Assembly: GCA_016795505.1 (NCBI GenBank)
Contig: JAEUHH010000059.1
Location: 1 to 64,000, forward strand
Source of the DNA: Verrucomicrobiales bacterium
GTDB lineage: Bacteria; Verrucomicrobiota; Verrucomicrobiia; Verrucomicrobiales; DEV007
Direction of reading: 5' to 3'
DNA: 64,000 nucleotides
Shown: piece by piece, positions 43,142 through 52,448 of the stretch
Layout of the letters: each line of letters begins with the position of its first letter
How positions within the stretch are numbered: the first letter of the stretch is position 1
Position numbers and translations under genes: made by a program
The notes under the pieces: generated by a model
What the model saw: only the letters and a program-made list of their open reading frames with translations
What the model was told of the DNA's origin: nothing
The model's database searches: none

Positions 43142-44320
43142 TCACCCGATCCGCACCGCGCGCTTCTTGTTCAGCTTGAGCACCTGCCCGGCGGTCCAGG
43201 CGGGCTCGGCCTTGGGATCGGCCAGCTTGTCGCCCTCGAGCTGCACGCTGCCCTGCTGGATGAGGCGGCGGGCATCGGAGCCGGTGAGGGGCTCGCCGAG
43301 CGCCTCAAAGGCCGCCAGCACGACGCCGAGCACATCGCGACGCTCCCCGATGGAGAAGACCGGCAGCTCGACCGCGGAGATGTCGCGGCGGCTGAACAGC
43401 GCCTCCCAGTTTTCGCGGGCCTGCCGGCCGGCCTCGGGGCTGTGGTAGCGGGCGGTGATCTTTTCGGCGAGCGCCTTCTTCGACTCCATCGGATGGCGCG
43501 CCGGATCGAGATCCTCGCCGAGCAAGAGCAGGTAGTAGCGGGCCATCAGCTCGTCGGAAATGCTCATCAGCTTGCCGAACATCTCGCCGGCGGGCTCGCT
43601 GACGCCGACGTAGTTGTTCAGGCTCTTGCTCATCTTCTGCACGCCGTCGAGACCCTCCAGGATCGGCACGCACATGACGACCTGGGGCTCCTGGCCCTCG
43701 GCTTTCTGCATGTCGCGGCCTACCAGGATGTTGAACAACTGGTCGGTGCCGCCCAGCTCGACGTCGGCGCGCACCATGACGGAGTCCCAGCCCTGCACGA
43801 GGGGGTACTGGATCTCGTGGAGCCGCACTTCCTGGTCATGGGCGAGACGGTTGCGGAAGTCCTCGCGCTGGAGCATCTGCTGCAGGGTGACGCGGGCATT
43901 GAGCTGGATCACCTCGGCAAAGGTCATGCGGTTGAACCACTCGCCGTTGAAGACGATCTCGGTGCGGTCCTTGTCGAGGATCTTGAAGGCCTGGTCGGTG
44001 TAGGTCTTCGCGTTGGCCAGCACCTCGTCGCGGGTGAGTTGGGGACGGGTCTTGGATCGGCCGCTGGGGTCGCCGATCATGGCGGTGAAGTCACCGATGA
44101 TGAGCACGGCCTGGTGGCCCAGCTCCTGGAACTGGCGCAGCTTTTCCAAGGCGACGCTGTGGCCGAGGTGCAGATCGGGCGAGGTGGGATCGACGCCGAG
44201 CTTGGCGCGGAGCGGGCGGCCGCTCTCCAGTTTGGCCAGCAGGTCCTTTTCACTGATCACCTGGGCGGTGCCTCGGGTGAGCAGTTCGAGCTGGTCGCGG
44301 GCGGAAAGCGGGGAAGTCAT
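43142..44320 (-). CDS. tyrS: Tyrosyl-tRNA synthetase
   Basis: This 392-residue class I synthetase charges tRNA-Tyr. The HIGH-type motif is DLHLGHS (50-55), the tyrosine-binding core is GGTDQLFNILVGRDMQ, the KMSKS motif is VQKMSKSLNN and the C-terminal S4 RNA-binding domain is RRLIQQGSVQLEGDKLADP. The 392-residue length and the GFVDPTSP/LGVDPTSP-type entry match the TyrRS group with an S4 tail. I chose ATG 44320; the open frame upstream is the sulfatase gene read in another frame. Confidence 0.94.
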   Translation of the reverse strand: MTSPLSARDQLELLTRGTAQVISEKDLLAKLESGRPLRAKLGVDPTSPDLHLGHSVALEKLRQFQELGHQAVLIIGDFTAMIGDPSGRSKTRPQLTRDEVLANAKTYTDQAFKILDKDRTEIVFNGEWFNRMTFAEVIQLNARVTLQQMLQREDFRNRLAHDQEVRLHEIQYPLVQGWDSVMVRADVELGGTDQLFNILVGRDMQKAEGQEPQVVMCVPILEGLDGVQKMSKSLNNYVGVSEPAGEMFGKLMSISDELMARYYLLLLGEDLDPARHPMESKKALAEKITARYHSPEAGRQARENWEALFSRRDISAVELPVFSIGERRDVLGVVLAAFEALGEPLTGSDARRLIQQGSVQLEGDKLADPKAEPAWTAGQVLKLNKKRAVRIG

Positions 44321-44481
44321 GGGGGGAAAATGGGGAAAGCCGGAAAAAACGCCGCATCTCCCCGCCGCGCAACCGGGAATGGCCGCCGTGATCTTTCTGC
44401 CCGTCGCCGGCTCCAGAGGATCTGGCCGGGTCACCGGCGGGAATCCACCGGTCAGACGGCTTACCCTGGTGGACACGTCCC

Positions 44482-45843
44482 TCAGCGCATCGGCACCATT
44501 TCCCGCTCCCAGAGCAGCAGGGCGCGCTGCAGCCGGGCGTAGTCCCCGGGCCGGGTGCCGGTGAGGCTTTTCGTTTCGCCGGGATCGGCGGCGAGATCGT
44601 AGAGCCACTCCTCCACCCGGTCGCCATCGGCCCGGCGGATGAGTTTCAGATGGCCATCGCGGGCCGCCCACCAGGTCACCGCCTCGCGCCGGTAGCGCCA
44701 GTAGAGGGTGCGCGGGATTTCCGGCGCGCCATCGACGACCCGCTGCAGGATGTCGATGCCGTCGAGTGGCTTGCCATCGGGGACCGCGGCTCCGGCCACG
44801 CGCACCAGGCTGGTGGTGAGATCCATCAGGGTGCCGACTTGGTGCGACACGGTGCCCGGCTCGATCGTGCCGGGCCAGCGGACCAGGCAGGGCACGCGGA
44901 TGCCGCCTTCGTAGAGGGTGCCCTTGTAGTCGCGCCACGGGGCATTGCGGCCGGGCAGTTGCGCGCCATTGTCGCTGGCGAAGATGACGAGGGTCCTCCC
45001 CGCCTGACCGTTTTTCTCCAGAGCATCGAGCACCGCGCCGACTGCGGCATCGAGATCCTCCAGCATGGCGACATAGCTCTGCCGCGTGCCGGTGTTCCAT
45101 TCCTCCTTGGTCGGCAGCCGGCCGAGGTCATCCCCGGGTGCCTGAAAGGGGAAATGGGGCGAGGCGTGGGGCAGGTAGAGGAAAAACGGCTTGCCGGGTT
45201 CGCGAGCCCGCTCGTTGAGGAAGGCGACCGCATCGTCGGTGATCAGGTGCGTCAGATAGCCCTCGCGCGTCACCGGTTCCCGGCCCTGGAGATAGACCGG
45301 CAGGTCCGACTGCTCGACATGACGAAAATACTCGACATTCCCCCCGAGAAAGCCGGTGAAAGCGTCGAATCCCTGGTCGAGGGGGTGGAATTTCGGCTCG
45401 TAGCCGAGGTGCCATTTGCCAAAGACGGCATTCACGTAGCCCGCGGCCTTCAATGCCGGAGCCAGCACGGCCAGCCGGGGCGGCAGCCCGAGTTCGCGGC
45501 GACCGGCCAGGGCGATGGCGTCGTCGTAGCGGCCGACATTGCCGGTGCCGATGGCGCACTCCATGCCACCGACCCGCTGGGGATAGCGACCGGTGAGGAT
45601 GGAGGTGCGCGACGGCGTGCATTCCGGTCCCATGGAGTAGCATTGGGTGAATTTCACCCCCTCGGCCGCGAGCTGATCGAGCCGGGGCGTCTTGGCATCC
45701 GGCACGCCGTAGGGACCCGTGTCGCCATGGCCGAGATCGTCGGCCAGGATGAAGACGATGTTCGGCTTTTCCTGGGCGCACAGAGGAGAGATTCCCCAGA
45801 TGAGGCAAACGGACCAGGCGGAAAGGAGCAGCCATCGAGTCAT
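44482..45843 (-). CDS. Sulfatase (arylsulfatase A-like), exported
   Basis: This 453-residue sulfatase starts at ATG 45843 with a signal peptide (WLLLSAWSVCLIWGISPLCA). The metal site is [13 protein letters not shown], the formylglycine motif is CTPSRTSILTG with C75, and VFGKWHLGYE, FLYLPHASPHFPF and FASDNGAQ complete the active site. All motifs are intact. Bases 45623-45766, which encode [11 protein letters not shown] through SMGPE, are repeated with three mismatches at 48197-48340 in a truncated second copy. The two copies have unrelated signal peptides, so this gene's 5' end may have been rebuilt by recombination. Confidence 0.92.
   Translation of the reverse strand: MTRWLLLSAWSVCLIWGISPLCAQEKPNIVFILADDLGHGDTGPYGVPDAKTPRLDQLAAEGVKFTQCYSMGPECTPSRTSILTGRYPQRVGGMECAIGTGNVGRYDDAIALAGRRELGLPPRLAVLAPALKAAGYVNAVFGKWHLGYEPKFHPLDQGFDAFTGFLGGNVEYFRHVEQSDLPVYLQGREPVTREGYLTHLITDDAVAFLNERAREPGKPFFLYLPHASPHFPFQAPGDDLGRLPTKEEWNTGTRQSYVAMLEDLDAAVGAVLDALEKNGQAGRTLVIFASDNGAQLPGRNAPWRDYKGTLYEGGIRVPCLVRWPGTIEPGTVSHQVGTLMDLTTSLVRVAGAAVPDGKPLDGIDILQRVVDGAPEIPRTLYWRYRREAVTWWAARDGHLKLIRRADGDRVEEWLYDLAADPGETKSLTGTRPGDYARLQRALLLWEREMVPMR
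45623..45766. repeat. 144-bp direct repeat, copy 1 (inside the intact sulfatase)
   Basis: Aligned by eye with 48197-48340, this block differs at three positions out of 144. Both copies are in the same orientation. Homology stops abruptly on both sides: at the codon just before the catalytic Cys, and just before the first shared residues of the mature protein. Confidence 0.9.
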
Positions 45844-46181
45844 GATCAGGTTGATACCCGATTTCGCCGGGCTTGGCAATGGGCGGTCCCGGTGGCGTCT
45901 CGGGTGCCTCCGGCTCGCCCCGATCGCTGAGCCCCCGGCCAGCGAGGGGAAAGGCGGGAGCGCCTTCCTGAGCGGGTGGCCGACTGGCCGGCCCGGCGAT
46001 GGGGTGGCCTGGGATGGGAACCGGCAGGGTCACTAGCACAATGGCCTCGTCGTGGCCGCGGATGCCTTCGTTCACTCCATCGGCGGCGGGCCGGTCATCG
46101 ACCGCGGCCGGTTCTCGTGGAAAGGGATCGCACACTACCGCTTCCCTCCCGAGGCGGGTGCTTCGGTTTAAGGACAGGGAA
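45844..46181. other. Intergenic region with no recognised gene
   Basis: I found no family-like frame, RNA gene or palindromic element of the PE families in this stretch. It lies between the sulfatase start and the HsdR stump and is probably part sulfatase promoter, part debris of the defence insertion. Confidence 0.45.
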
Positions 46182-46400
46182 TCATTGGGGAAGCGGCATT
46201 TCCCTGGCTCTATAAATGGCCGGTTTCAGCCGCCGGATCGCCTCGCGCTCTTCCTCCTTCTCCCGCTGGGAGAAGGCCGAGATGAGGGTGCCTTTGGCAT
46301 ATTCACCGGGCGCGAGCTGCGGCCCTTGCCCGACCGCAAAGCCCAGCCCCCCGAACCATTCGAGGGCGGCGTCTTCGACGATGGATTCGGTCAAGGACAT
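46182..46400 (-). pseudogene. Type I restriction HsdR N-terminal stump
   Basis: This 72-codon frame begins MSLTESIVEDAALEWFGGLGFAVGQGPQLAPGE, which matches the conserved start of type I restriction endonuclease subunit R. After about 33 residues the homology ends and the frame continues as ISAFSQREKEEER, the translation of a hairpin repeat. A complete HsdR has about 800-1000 residues, so this is a broken 5' remnant. It lies 27 bases downstream of the DUF262 gene on the same strand, the order seen where DUF262 genes accompany type I systems. No hsdM or hsdS is present. Confidence 0.75.
46256..46276. repeat. Perfect hairpin at the HsdR break point
   Basis: CCTTCTCCC-GCT-GGGAGAAGG is a 9-bp perfect stem with a 3-base loop. 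It lies where HsdR homology ends and is read as SQREKEE. Similar dispersed hairpins occur in many genomes; only this copy was noticed here. Confidence 0.7.
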
Positions 46401-46427
46401 GACATTTCACCGAGTGGCCTGCCCGGC

Positions 46428-48140
46428 TCAGAACGTTAGTGCCCAAATAGCCTTGGCCACTTTTGCCATATCCGCCTGTCGCTTTGCAATTGTCTCCTCG
46501 GTCCAGTCGGTGAATTGGTTCAATTCCTTTGATGTTCGATACTGCGATTTCGCATACACCGTCTGCTTTTGGGCGAAAGCAGCGTTGCCCGCTTGCTGCC
46601 CATTCAAGCCACGCTCCAATAACGAGTAGTTCCCGACTCGCTCGTAGCTGCGTTCGTGAGCTTCGGCGGTGAAATGTTCCCAGCCGACTTCGCCGGGATT
46701 CTCCGGCAGGATGTGCTCAACAGTAGCGGTCATTCCTTCGTCGGTGATGTCGGCCCCGCTCAGTTGCTTTTCAATCTTCGCCAGGATGTAGCGAAGACGT
46801 TTGCCTGACGTGCTGCGATTCCGGAGTCTCAGGGCGGCGAAATCCGACTCAAATTCTTCGTCTGGAATGTATATCGGCCGCAAAGACTGACGAACTGCTG
46901 CGAGACTTTTGGAGGTGCCGCGGCGAATCTCCAACGCTGCGCGATTGTAAATCTCCTCCAAGAGATGCGTGCTTCGTCTGCTGACCCCATTGAACCTCAC
47001 AGACAGCACGGCACAGTAGCGGAGGATCTCCACCACATCCGGCGGTGAGCTGAACGCGTCTTTCGCAGCAAGCACCAACGGCGTAAATTGCGAAACGTTG
47101 AACAGATTCAGCACACGCACTTGTTCCTTCGCACCTTGGTAATCCAACCAGAATTGACTGGAGTAATCGTTCAAACCCTCGAACCACGCAGCGTCTTCCT
47201 CCAGTCGATCAAGTAAGTTAAAGACGTGATCCAGCGTGGTAATATCCCTCTTGATAGTCTTGAAAAGTTGCTTCTGCCGGACATATTCGCGATCCGAGTT
47301 CAGGTGATGCCTGAGGAACTCGGGAAAGCGGGCGATCCCGACGCGAGCAGTGATCCGCGCCCACTGGCGTAGCACCGGCTCCATCTGGGACTTGCTGAGG
47401 CGATCCGCCAGTGACAGCAGGTAGTTCTTGAGCAGATCGGTTTCCGTCAATTCCAGGCCCCGCGCATTCAGCGTCTCAAACACCGTGTAGGCGCTCAATT
47501 GGTCCTGCACGCGCACACTGATGAACACCAGACGCTCCGTGACAATCTCGCTCACAAACGCAGCAACCTCCTCACCCTTCTTCTTCGCCGAAAACTTGTC
47601 CTGAATCTTGCCCTTGAAAAACTGAAAGCACTGCCAAAGCAGACGCTCAGAGTCCCGCAAGCCGCGCACACCGCCCTGAGGTGCCTTGCGCTGCGCGAGG
47701 TTCAATTGGAAAAAGTCATCGTCGTTGGCGTTGAGCTTTAACTTTGGGGTAATTCGCAAGCTCGCTGGGTCTTTTGCTCCGAGGTAGCTGCTTTCCAGCA
47801 GATTGGCGCGCTCACTGTTGGCCGCCGCATCCACGCCAGCAGCGGCAAGGCCGTAGAGATAATCGACGCTAGCGAGAATCAGGATGCTCAGGGTGGCCAT
47901 ACGCTGTTGGCCGTCAATCACGCGGAATTGTTTTCGCTCCCCACTTTCGAGCACGATGGCACCCATGTAATGGTCTTCGCGATTGGCTTCAACGGTGGCG
48001 AGATCTTCCCATAGATCCTCCCAATGCTCCTGCTTCCATGAATAATCGCGCTGGTAAGGGGGCACGCTGTAGCTCTTCCCGTTGCTTAGAATCTCTTTAA
48101 GGTCTTCGGTGTCCGTGTTCAGTAGTGTGCTGCGGGCCAT
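46428..48140 (-). CDS. DUF262/DUF1524 (GmrSD-type) restriction protein
   Basis: This 570-residue protein carries the DUF262 ParB-like nucleotide-binding motifs YSVPPYQRDYSWK (about 23-36) and FRVIDGQQRMATLSIL (about 72-88), a long helical middle with VFETLNARGLELTETDLLKNYLL, and a C-terminal DUF1524 HNH-type nuclease motif (ATVEHILPENPGEVGW, then ERVGNYSLLERGLN). Fused DUF262-DUF1524 proteins are type IV-like modification-dependent nucleases that cut modified phage DNA. The gene is complete and visibly AT-richer than its neighbours, which suggests horizontal gain. It is flanked by an HsdR stump and a sulfatase stump. Confidence 0.85.
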   Translation of the reverse strand: MARSTLLNTDTEDLKEILSNGKSYSVPPYQRDYSWKQEHWEDLWEDLATVEANREDHYMGAIVLESGERKQFRVIDGQQRMATLSILILASVDYLYGLAAAGVDAAANSERANLLESSYLGAKDPASLRITPKLKLNANDDDFFQLNLAQRKAPQGGVRGLRDSERLLWQCFQFFKGKIQDKFSAKKKGEEVAAFVSEIVTERLVFISVRVQDQLSAYTVFETLNARGLELTETDLLKNYLLSLADRLSKSQMEPVLRQWARITARVGIARFPEFLRHHLNSDREYVRQKQLFKTIKRDITTLDHVFNLLDRLEEDAAWFEGLNDYSSQFWLDYQGAKEQVRVLNLFNVSQFTPLVLAAKDAFSSPPDVVEILRYCAVLSVRFNGVSRRSTHLLEEIYNRAALEIRRGTSKSLAAVRQSLRPIYIPDEEFESDFAALRLRNRSTSGKRLRYILAKIEKQLSGADITDEGMTATVEHILPENPGEVGWEHFTAEAHERSYERVGNYSLLERGLNGQQAGNAAFAQKQTVYAKSQYRTSKELNQFTDWTEETIAKRQADMAKVAKAIWALTF

Positions 48141-48153
48141 AGTGATGTGAAAT

Positions 48154-48423
48154 TTACTCGGTTGCGGAAGAAATGACAGCCTTTGTCACGCTCAACTCCG
48201 GTCCCATGGAGTAGCATTGGGTGAATTTCACCCCCTCGGCCGCGAGCTGATCGAGCCGGGGCGTTTTGGCATCCGGCACGCCGTAGGGACCCGTGTCGCC
48301 ATAGCCGAGATCGTCAGCCAGGATGAAGACGATGTTCGGCGGCAGGTCGTCGGCGGAAACCAAGCCGGCGGCGAGACAAAAGCAGCCGGCAAGCAGGGCA
48401 GCTATCGAATGGGAAATCGACAT
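48154..48423 (-). pseudogene. Truncated sulfatase (N-terminal stump)
   Basis: The frame starts at ATG 48423 with its own signal peptide ([19 protein letters not shown]) and continues [16 protein letters not shown] through CYSMGPE, then leaves homology ([13 protein letters not shown]). The break falls exactly before the catalytic Cys, so the product cannot be a sulfatase. Bases 48197-48340 are 141/144 identical to the intact sulfatase at 45623-45766. It starts five bases after the fcl stop and was probably the resident gene before the insertion. Confidence 0.85.
48197..48340. repeat. 144-bp direct repeat, copy 2 (inside the sulfatase stump)
   Basis: This is the partner of 45623-45766, in the same orientation, with the copy starts 2574 bp apart. 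Recombination between the copies would remove the DUF262 gene and HsdR stump and leave one intact sulfatase with the signal peptide of the stump. Confidence 0.9.
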
Positions 48424-48427
48424 GCCG

Positions 48428-49381
48428 TCAGCGTACCGGACCGCGCGCGGCATTACCAGCATATTCCCGGCACACGGCAGCGAGACCCTCGTCCAAGCCG
48501 ATGCGCGGCTCCCATCCCATCGCCCGGAGCCGGGAGGAATCGAGCGCTTTCCGCGGGGTGCCGTCCGGTCGGGACGGATCGGTGAGAAGGCGACCCCGGT
48601 AGCCGAGATGGGCGGCGATCCGGCGGGCGAGATCGAGGATGCTGACCTCCTCGCCGGATCCAGCATTGACCCAATCGGGCGGGTCGGCGAGATCCAGCAG
48701 ATGGAGGCAGGCGGCGGCGAGGTCGGCGGCGTGGAGAAACTCCCGCAGCGGCGTGCCCGTGCCCCAGATGACGACCTCGGGGGCGCCGCTCTCGCGAGCC
48801 TCATGGATGCGGCGGATCAGCCCCGGGATGACGTGGGATTGCTCGGGATGGTAGTTGTCGCCCGGACCGTAGAGATTGGTCGGCATGATGGCGTGGTAGA
48901 GCAGGCCGTGCTGACGGCGCATCGCCTGGCAGAGCTTGAGGCCGGCGATCTTGGCGATGGCGTAGCCTTCATTGGTCGGCTCGAGTGGTCCGCTGAGCAG
49001 GGCCTCCTCGCGGATGGGCTGAGGGGCTTCGCGCGGGTAAATGCACGAGCTGCCGAGGTACAACAGCCGCGTCACGCCGGCCTCGCGGGCCGCCGGGATC
49101 ACATGGGTGGCGATGGCGAGGTTTTCCTGGAGGAACTCGACCGGCCGGGTGCGGTTCGCCTCGATCCCGCCGACCCGTGCCGCCGCGAGGACGATCTGGT
49201 CCGGCTTTTCGCGGAGCAGAAAGGCGCGCGTCGCGGCCTGGTCGGTGAGATCGACGACCTCCCGGCCCGCGAGCAGCAGTTCCCGGTCGCCACGGGCCGC
49301 CACCGCGCGGACGATGGCGCTGCCGACCAGACCGCGATGGCCGGCCACCCAGAGACGGGGTCGCTTTTCCGTCGTGCTCAT
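48428..49381 (-). CDS. fcl: GDP-L-fucose synthase
   Basis: This 317-residue SDR-family enzyme converts GDP-4-keto-6-deoxymannose to GDP-L-fucose by epimerisation and NADPH reduction. The Rossmann motif is [13 protein letters not shown] (about 12-24), then [15 protein letters not shown], the Ser of LGSSCIYP and the Tyr-Lys pair of [11 protein letters not shown], with [21 protein letters not shown] downstream. I chose ATG 49381, which overlaps the gmd stop by one base; the two enzymes act in sequence and form an operon. GDP-fucose would feed surface polysaccharide. Confidence 0.93.
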   Translation of the reverse strand: MSTTEKRPRLWVAGHRGLVGSAIVRAVAARGDRELLLAGREVVDLTDQAATRAFLLREKPDQIVLAAARVGGIEANRTRPVEFLQENLAIATHVIPAAREAGVTRLLYLGSSCIYPREAPQPIREEALLSGPLEPTNEGYAIAKIAGLKLCQAMRRQHGLLYHAIMPTNLYGPGDNYHPEQSHVIPGLIRRIHEARESGAPEVVIWGTGTPLREFLHAADLAAACLHLLDLADPPDWVNAGSGEEVSILDLARRIAAHLGYRGRLLTDPSRPDGTPRKALDSSRLRAMGWEPRIGLDEGLAAVCREYAGNAARGPVR

Positions 49382-50409
49382 CAGCCGTAGGCGTTCAGCA
49401 AATGGCCGCCGCCCTGCTTTTCTTGTTCCGCGAGGGCCAGATCGGCATCGATCATCAGCCCGACGAGGTCGGTGAAGGCTGTCCGCGCCCGCCAGCCGAA
49501 AGCCTGCGCGGCCAGCGACGCGTCGCCAACCAGCAGATCGACCTCCAGCGGTCGGCAATAGGCCGGGTCGAGCTCTAAATGCGCCTGCCAATCGAGATCG
49601 AGCCGGGAAAACGCCGCCTCGCAGAAATCCCGCACGCTGCGCGTCTCGCCCGTGGCGATGACGTAGTCGCCGGGCTGGTCCTGTTGCAGCATCAGCCACA
49701 TCGCCTCGACGTATTCCTTCGCATAGCCCCAGTCGCGGCGGGCGTCCAGGTTGCCCAGATACAGTTTGTCCTGCAGGCCCAGTCTGATCCGGGTGGCGGC
49801 GCGGGTGATCTTCCGCGTCACGAAGGTCTCGCCGCGCCGGGGCGACTCGTGATTGAACAGGATGCCATTGCTGGCGTGGATCCCATAGGCATCGCGATAG
49901 GTCACCGTGGTCCAGTAGGCGAAGACCTTGGCGCAGCCGTAGGGCGAGCGCGGGCGGAATGGCGTCGTCTCCCGCTGCGGGGTCTCGGCGACGGCACCAT
50001 ACATTTCCGACGACGACGCCTGGTAAAAGCGCGTCTCCCCGGTCAGGCCGGCCTGGCGGATCGCCTCCAGCAGATGGAGGGTGCCAAGGGCTCCCGAGTC
50101 CGCCGTGGTCACCGGGATGTCAAAGGACACCCGCACGTGGCTCTGGGCGGCGAGGTGGTAGATTTCCGCCGGTCTCAGTTCCCGCAGCAGGCCGACGAGG
50201 CCCAGCGGGTCATTCAGATCCCCGTAGTGGAGGAAAAGCCGGCGCGCCGGATCGTGCGGATCGCGATAGAGGTGGTCGATGCGCGACGTGTTGAACGTCG
50301 AGGCCCGCCGGATCAGGCCATGCACCTCGTAGCCCTTCTCCAGCAACAACTCGGCCAGATAGGAGCCATCCTGACCGGTGATGCCGGTGATGAACGCGCG
50401 TTTGGTCAT
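49381..50409 (-). CDS. gmd: GDP-mannose 4,6-dehydratase
   Basis: This 342-residue SDR enzyme makes GDP-4-keto-6-deoxymannose from GDP-mannose. The NADP motif is [22 protein letters not shown] (6-27), then [28 protein letters not shown], the catalytic S/T of QASSSEMYG, the Tyr-Lys pair of [28 protein letters not shown] and [17 protein letters not shown], all diagnostic of GMD. I chose ATG 50409 because upstream sequence is intergenic. It is coupled to fcl. Confidence 0.95.
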   Translation of the reverse strand: MTKRAFITGITGQDGSYLAELLLEKGYEVHGLIRRASTFNTSRIDHLYRDPHDPARRLFLHYGDLNDPLGLVGLLRELRPAEIYHLAAQSHVRVSFDIPVTTADSGALGTLHLLEAIRQAGLTGETRFYQASSSEMYGAVAETPQRETTPFRPRSPYGCAKVFAYWTTVTYRDAYGIHASNGILFNHESPRRGETFVTRKITRAATRIRLGLQDKLYLGNLDARRDWGYAKEYVEAMWLMLQQDQPGDYVIATGETRSVRDFCEAAFSRLDLDWQAHLELDPAYCRPLEVDLLVGDASLAAQAFGWRARTAFTDLVGLMIDADLALAEQEKQGGGHLLNAYG

Positions 50410-50532
50410 AAGCCGCCGCCGGGCGGGAAAAAGGAATCGCACGGTAAGGCCGCCACCATCGCCTGACAAGCCCGCGCGGGCCGGTGAATCCCCGTTGCGC
50501 AAGCCGCCCGGCGCCCCGACGATGCGCCAGCC

Positions 50533-51135
50533 ATGTCGCACCCGACCGATCCCATCGCCCTGCCCCTCATCCTCGCCTCCGGCTCGCCGCGCCGGCGGGA
50601 GCTGATGGCGGAGGCGGGCTATGACTTCGAGGTGGTGAAGCCGGACATCGAGGAGATCGACGACCCGGCGCGGTCCATCCAGGCGCTGACGCGAGAGAAC
50701 GCGCGGCTCAAGGCCGAGGCGGTCGCCCGGCACCACCCGGACCGCATCGTCATCGCCGCCGACACCCTGGTGCTCCGCGACCAGACCGCCCTCGGCAAGC
50801 CCGTCGACCGCGAGGCGGCCTTCGCCATGGTGCGGTCGCTCAGCGGACGCACCCACCAGGTCTTCACCGCCGTCTGCGTGACCTGCGAGACGGCCGGCCG
50901 CGAAGTGGAGTTCTCCGTCGTCACGGACGTGACCTTCAAACCCCTCGGCGATGACGAGCTGCGTCGTTACCACGAGCTCATCGATCCCATGGACAAGGCC
51001 GGCTCGTACGCGGCGCAGGATCACGGGGACTTCATCATTTCCCACGTGGAGGGCTCGTGGACGAATGTGGTCGGCCTGCCGATGGAGCGCCTCACCGCCG
51101 TGCTGGCCGACGATTTCGGGGTGATACCCGGTTGA
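50533..51135 (+). CDS. maf: Maf-family nucleotide pyrophosphatase
   Basis: This 200-residue protein hydrolyses modified or non-canonical nucleoside triphosphates. The signature is [23 protein letters not shown] (about 12-35), followed by [47 protein letters not shown] and [16 protein letters not shown]. The length is normal. The bioA gene follows after six bases, so the two may be co-transcribed. Confidence 0.93.
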   Translation: MSHPTDPIALPLILASGSPRRRELMAEAGYDFEVVKPDIEEIDDPARSIQALTRENARLKAEAVARHHPDRIVIAADTLVLRDQTALGKPVDREAAFAMVRSLSGRTHQVFTAVCVTCETAGREVEFSVVTDVTFKPLGDDELRRYHELIDPMDKAGSYAAQDHGDFIISHVEGSWTNVVGLPMERLTAVLADDFGVIPG

Positions 51136-51141
51136 AAAGCC

Positions 51142-52443
51142 ATGTCCCCCGACGACCTGAGCCAGCTCGACAAGGAACGCCTCTGGCATCCCTTCACCCC
51201 CATGGGGGACTGGTGCGCCCCGGACCATGATCCCGTCGTCATCGCCGGCGGCGAGGGCGCCTGGCTCCGGGACACGCGGGGCAACCGCTATCTCGACGGG
51301 AACAGCTCCATCTGGACCAACATCCACGGCCACCGGCATCCGGCCATCGATGCCGCCATCCGCGAGCAACTCGACCGGATCGCGCACTGCTCCGGCCTGG
51401 GGCTGACCAACGAGCCGGCCATCCGCCTCGCGGACGCGCTGGTCGGAAAATTCCCACCCGGCAGCCTGACGCGCGTGTTTTACTCCGACGACGGCTCCAC
51501 CGCCATCGAGTGTGCCTGCAAGATGGCGCTGCAATACTGGCAGCTCACCGGCCAGCCGGAGCGCCGGGTCTTTGCCGCCTTTGACCGGGCCTACCACGGC
51601 GACACGGCGGGCGCGGCGTCGCTGGGCGGCATCGGCACCTTTCACGGCCGCTTCCGCCGCACCGGCTATGAGACGATCCACCTGGCCGATCCCGACGCGC
51701 TGGATCGCCTGCCTGATGAAGTAAGAAATACCCTCGCCGCCGTGGCCATCGAGCCCCTGATCCAGGGCGCCGCCGGGATGCGGCTCTGGCCCGCGGGCCT
51801 GCTGCGGCGGCTGCGCGAGTGGTGCGACGCGCACGGCATCCTGCTCATCTGTGACGAGGTGCTGACGGGCTTCGGTCGTACGGGCACGCTCTTCGCCTGC
51901 GAGCAGGAGGCGGTGGTGCCCGATTTCCTCGCCCTAGCGAAGGGCCTCACCGGCGGCTATCTGCCGCTGGCGGCGACCCTGACCACGGAGCGGGTCTTCG
52001 AGGCCTTCCTCGGCCCGGTCGGGGAGCGGAAGACGTTCTATTACGGGCACAGCTATTACGGGAATCCCCTGGGCTGTGCGGCGGCGCTGGCGAGCCTCGG
52101 GGTCTTTGATTCCGATCAGACCCTGTTGCATCTCCGATCAAACAGGGTTGTACTGGAATCGGCCCTGAACCGGCACTTCGGCGGTCACCGGCATGTCGGG
52201 GAGATCCGCCAGCTCGGCCTGATCGCCGGCATCGATGTGGTGAGCGACCGGGAGACGGGCGAGACATTCCCCTGGGAGGCGCTCACGGGAGCCCGGATCT
52301 GCGCAGCGGCGCGGCGGCACGGGCTGATGACGCGGCCCATCCTCGACACGCTGGTTTTCATGCCCCCGCTCTGCGTGTCGGCGGCGGAAATCGAAGCCGG
52401 CGTGGCGGCTCTGGCGGCGGGCTTGGCGGATGTGCTAGGCTGA
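51142..52443 (+). CDS. bioA: Adenosylmethionine-8-amino-7-oxononanoate aminotransferase
   Basis: This 433-residue PLP enzyme forms 7,8-diaminopelargonate in biotin synthesis. Diagnostic stretches are [82 protein letters not shown], the PLP-lysine segment [19 protein letters not shown] (K267) and [20 protein letters not shown]. Residues about 323-339 ([18 protein letters not shown]) translate a PE2 element lying in frame just after the conserved [17 protein letters not shown] helix. The rest is full length, so activity may survive. No other biotin gene is adjacent. Confidence 0.92.
   Translation: MSPDDLSQLDKERLWHPFTPMGDWCAPDHDPVVIAGGEGAWLRDTRGNRYLDGNSSIWTNIHGHRHPAIDAAIREQLDRIAHCSGLGLTNEPAIRLADALVGKFPPGSLTRVFYSDDGSTAIECACKMALQYWQLTGQPERRVFAAFDRAYHGDTAGAASLGGIGTFHGRFRRTGYETIHLADPDALDRLPDEVRNTLAAVAIEPLIQGAAGMRLWPAGLLRRLREWCDAHGILLICDEVLTGFGRTGTLFACEQEAVVPDFLALAKGLTGGYLPLAATLTTERVFEAFLGPVGERKTFYYGHSYYGNPLGCAAALASLGVFDSDQTLLHLRSNRVVLESALNRHFGGHRHVGEIRQLGLIAGIDVVSDRETGETFPWEALTGARICAAARRHGLMTRPILDTLVFMPPLCVSAAEIEAGVAALAAGLADVLG
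52110..52160. repeat. PE2 palindromic element inside bioA, in frame
   Basis: One inverted unit (TCCGATCAGACCCTGTTGCA) is followed by one forward unit (TCCGATCAAACAGGGTTG) and a decayed arm (GGAATCGG). It is read through as about 17 residues of BioA. Confidence 0.85.
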
Positions 52444-52448
52444 GGGGT

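Noticed and set aside
44434-44451. Hairpin CCGGCGG-GAAT-CCACCGG between the sulfatase and tyrS as a terminator
   Set aside because: No T-run follows on either strand and such GC hairpins are common here by chance.
46040-46171. 44-codon open stretch (NGLVVAADAFVHSIGGGP...) as a gene remnant
   Set aside because: It has no start codon, no recognised homology, and its length is expected by chance at this GC content.
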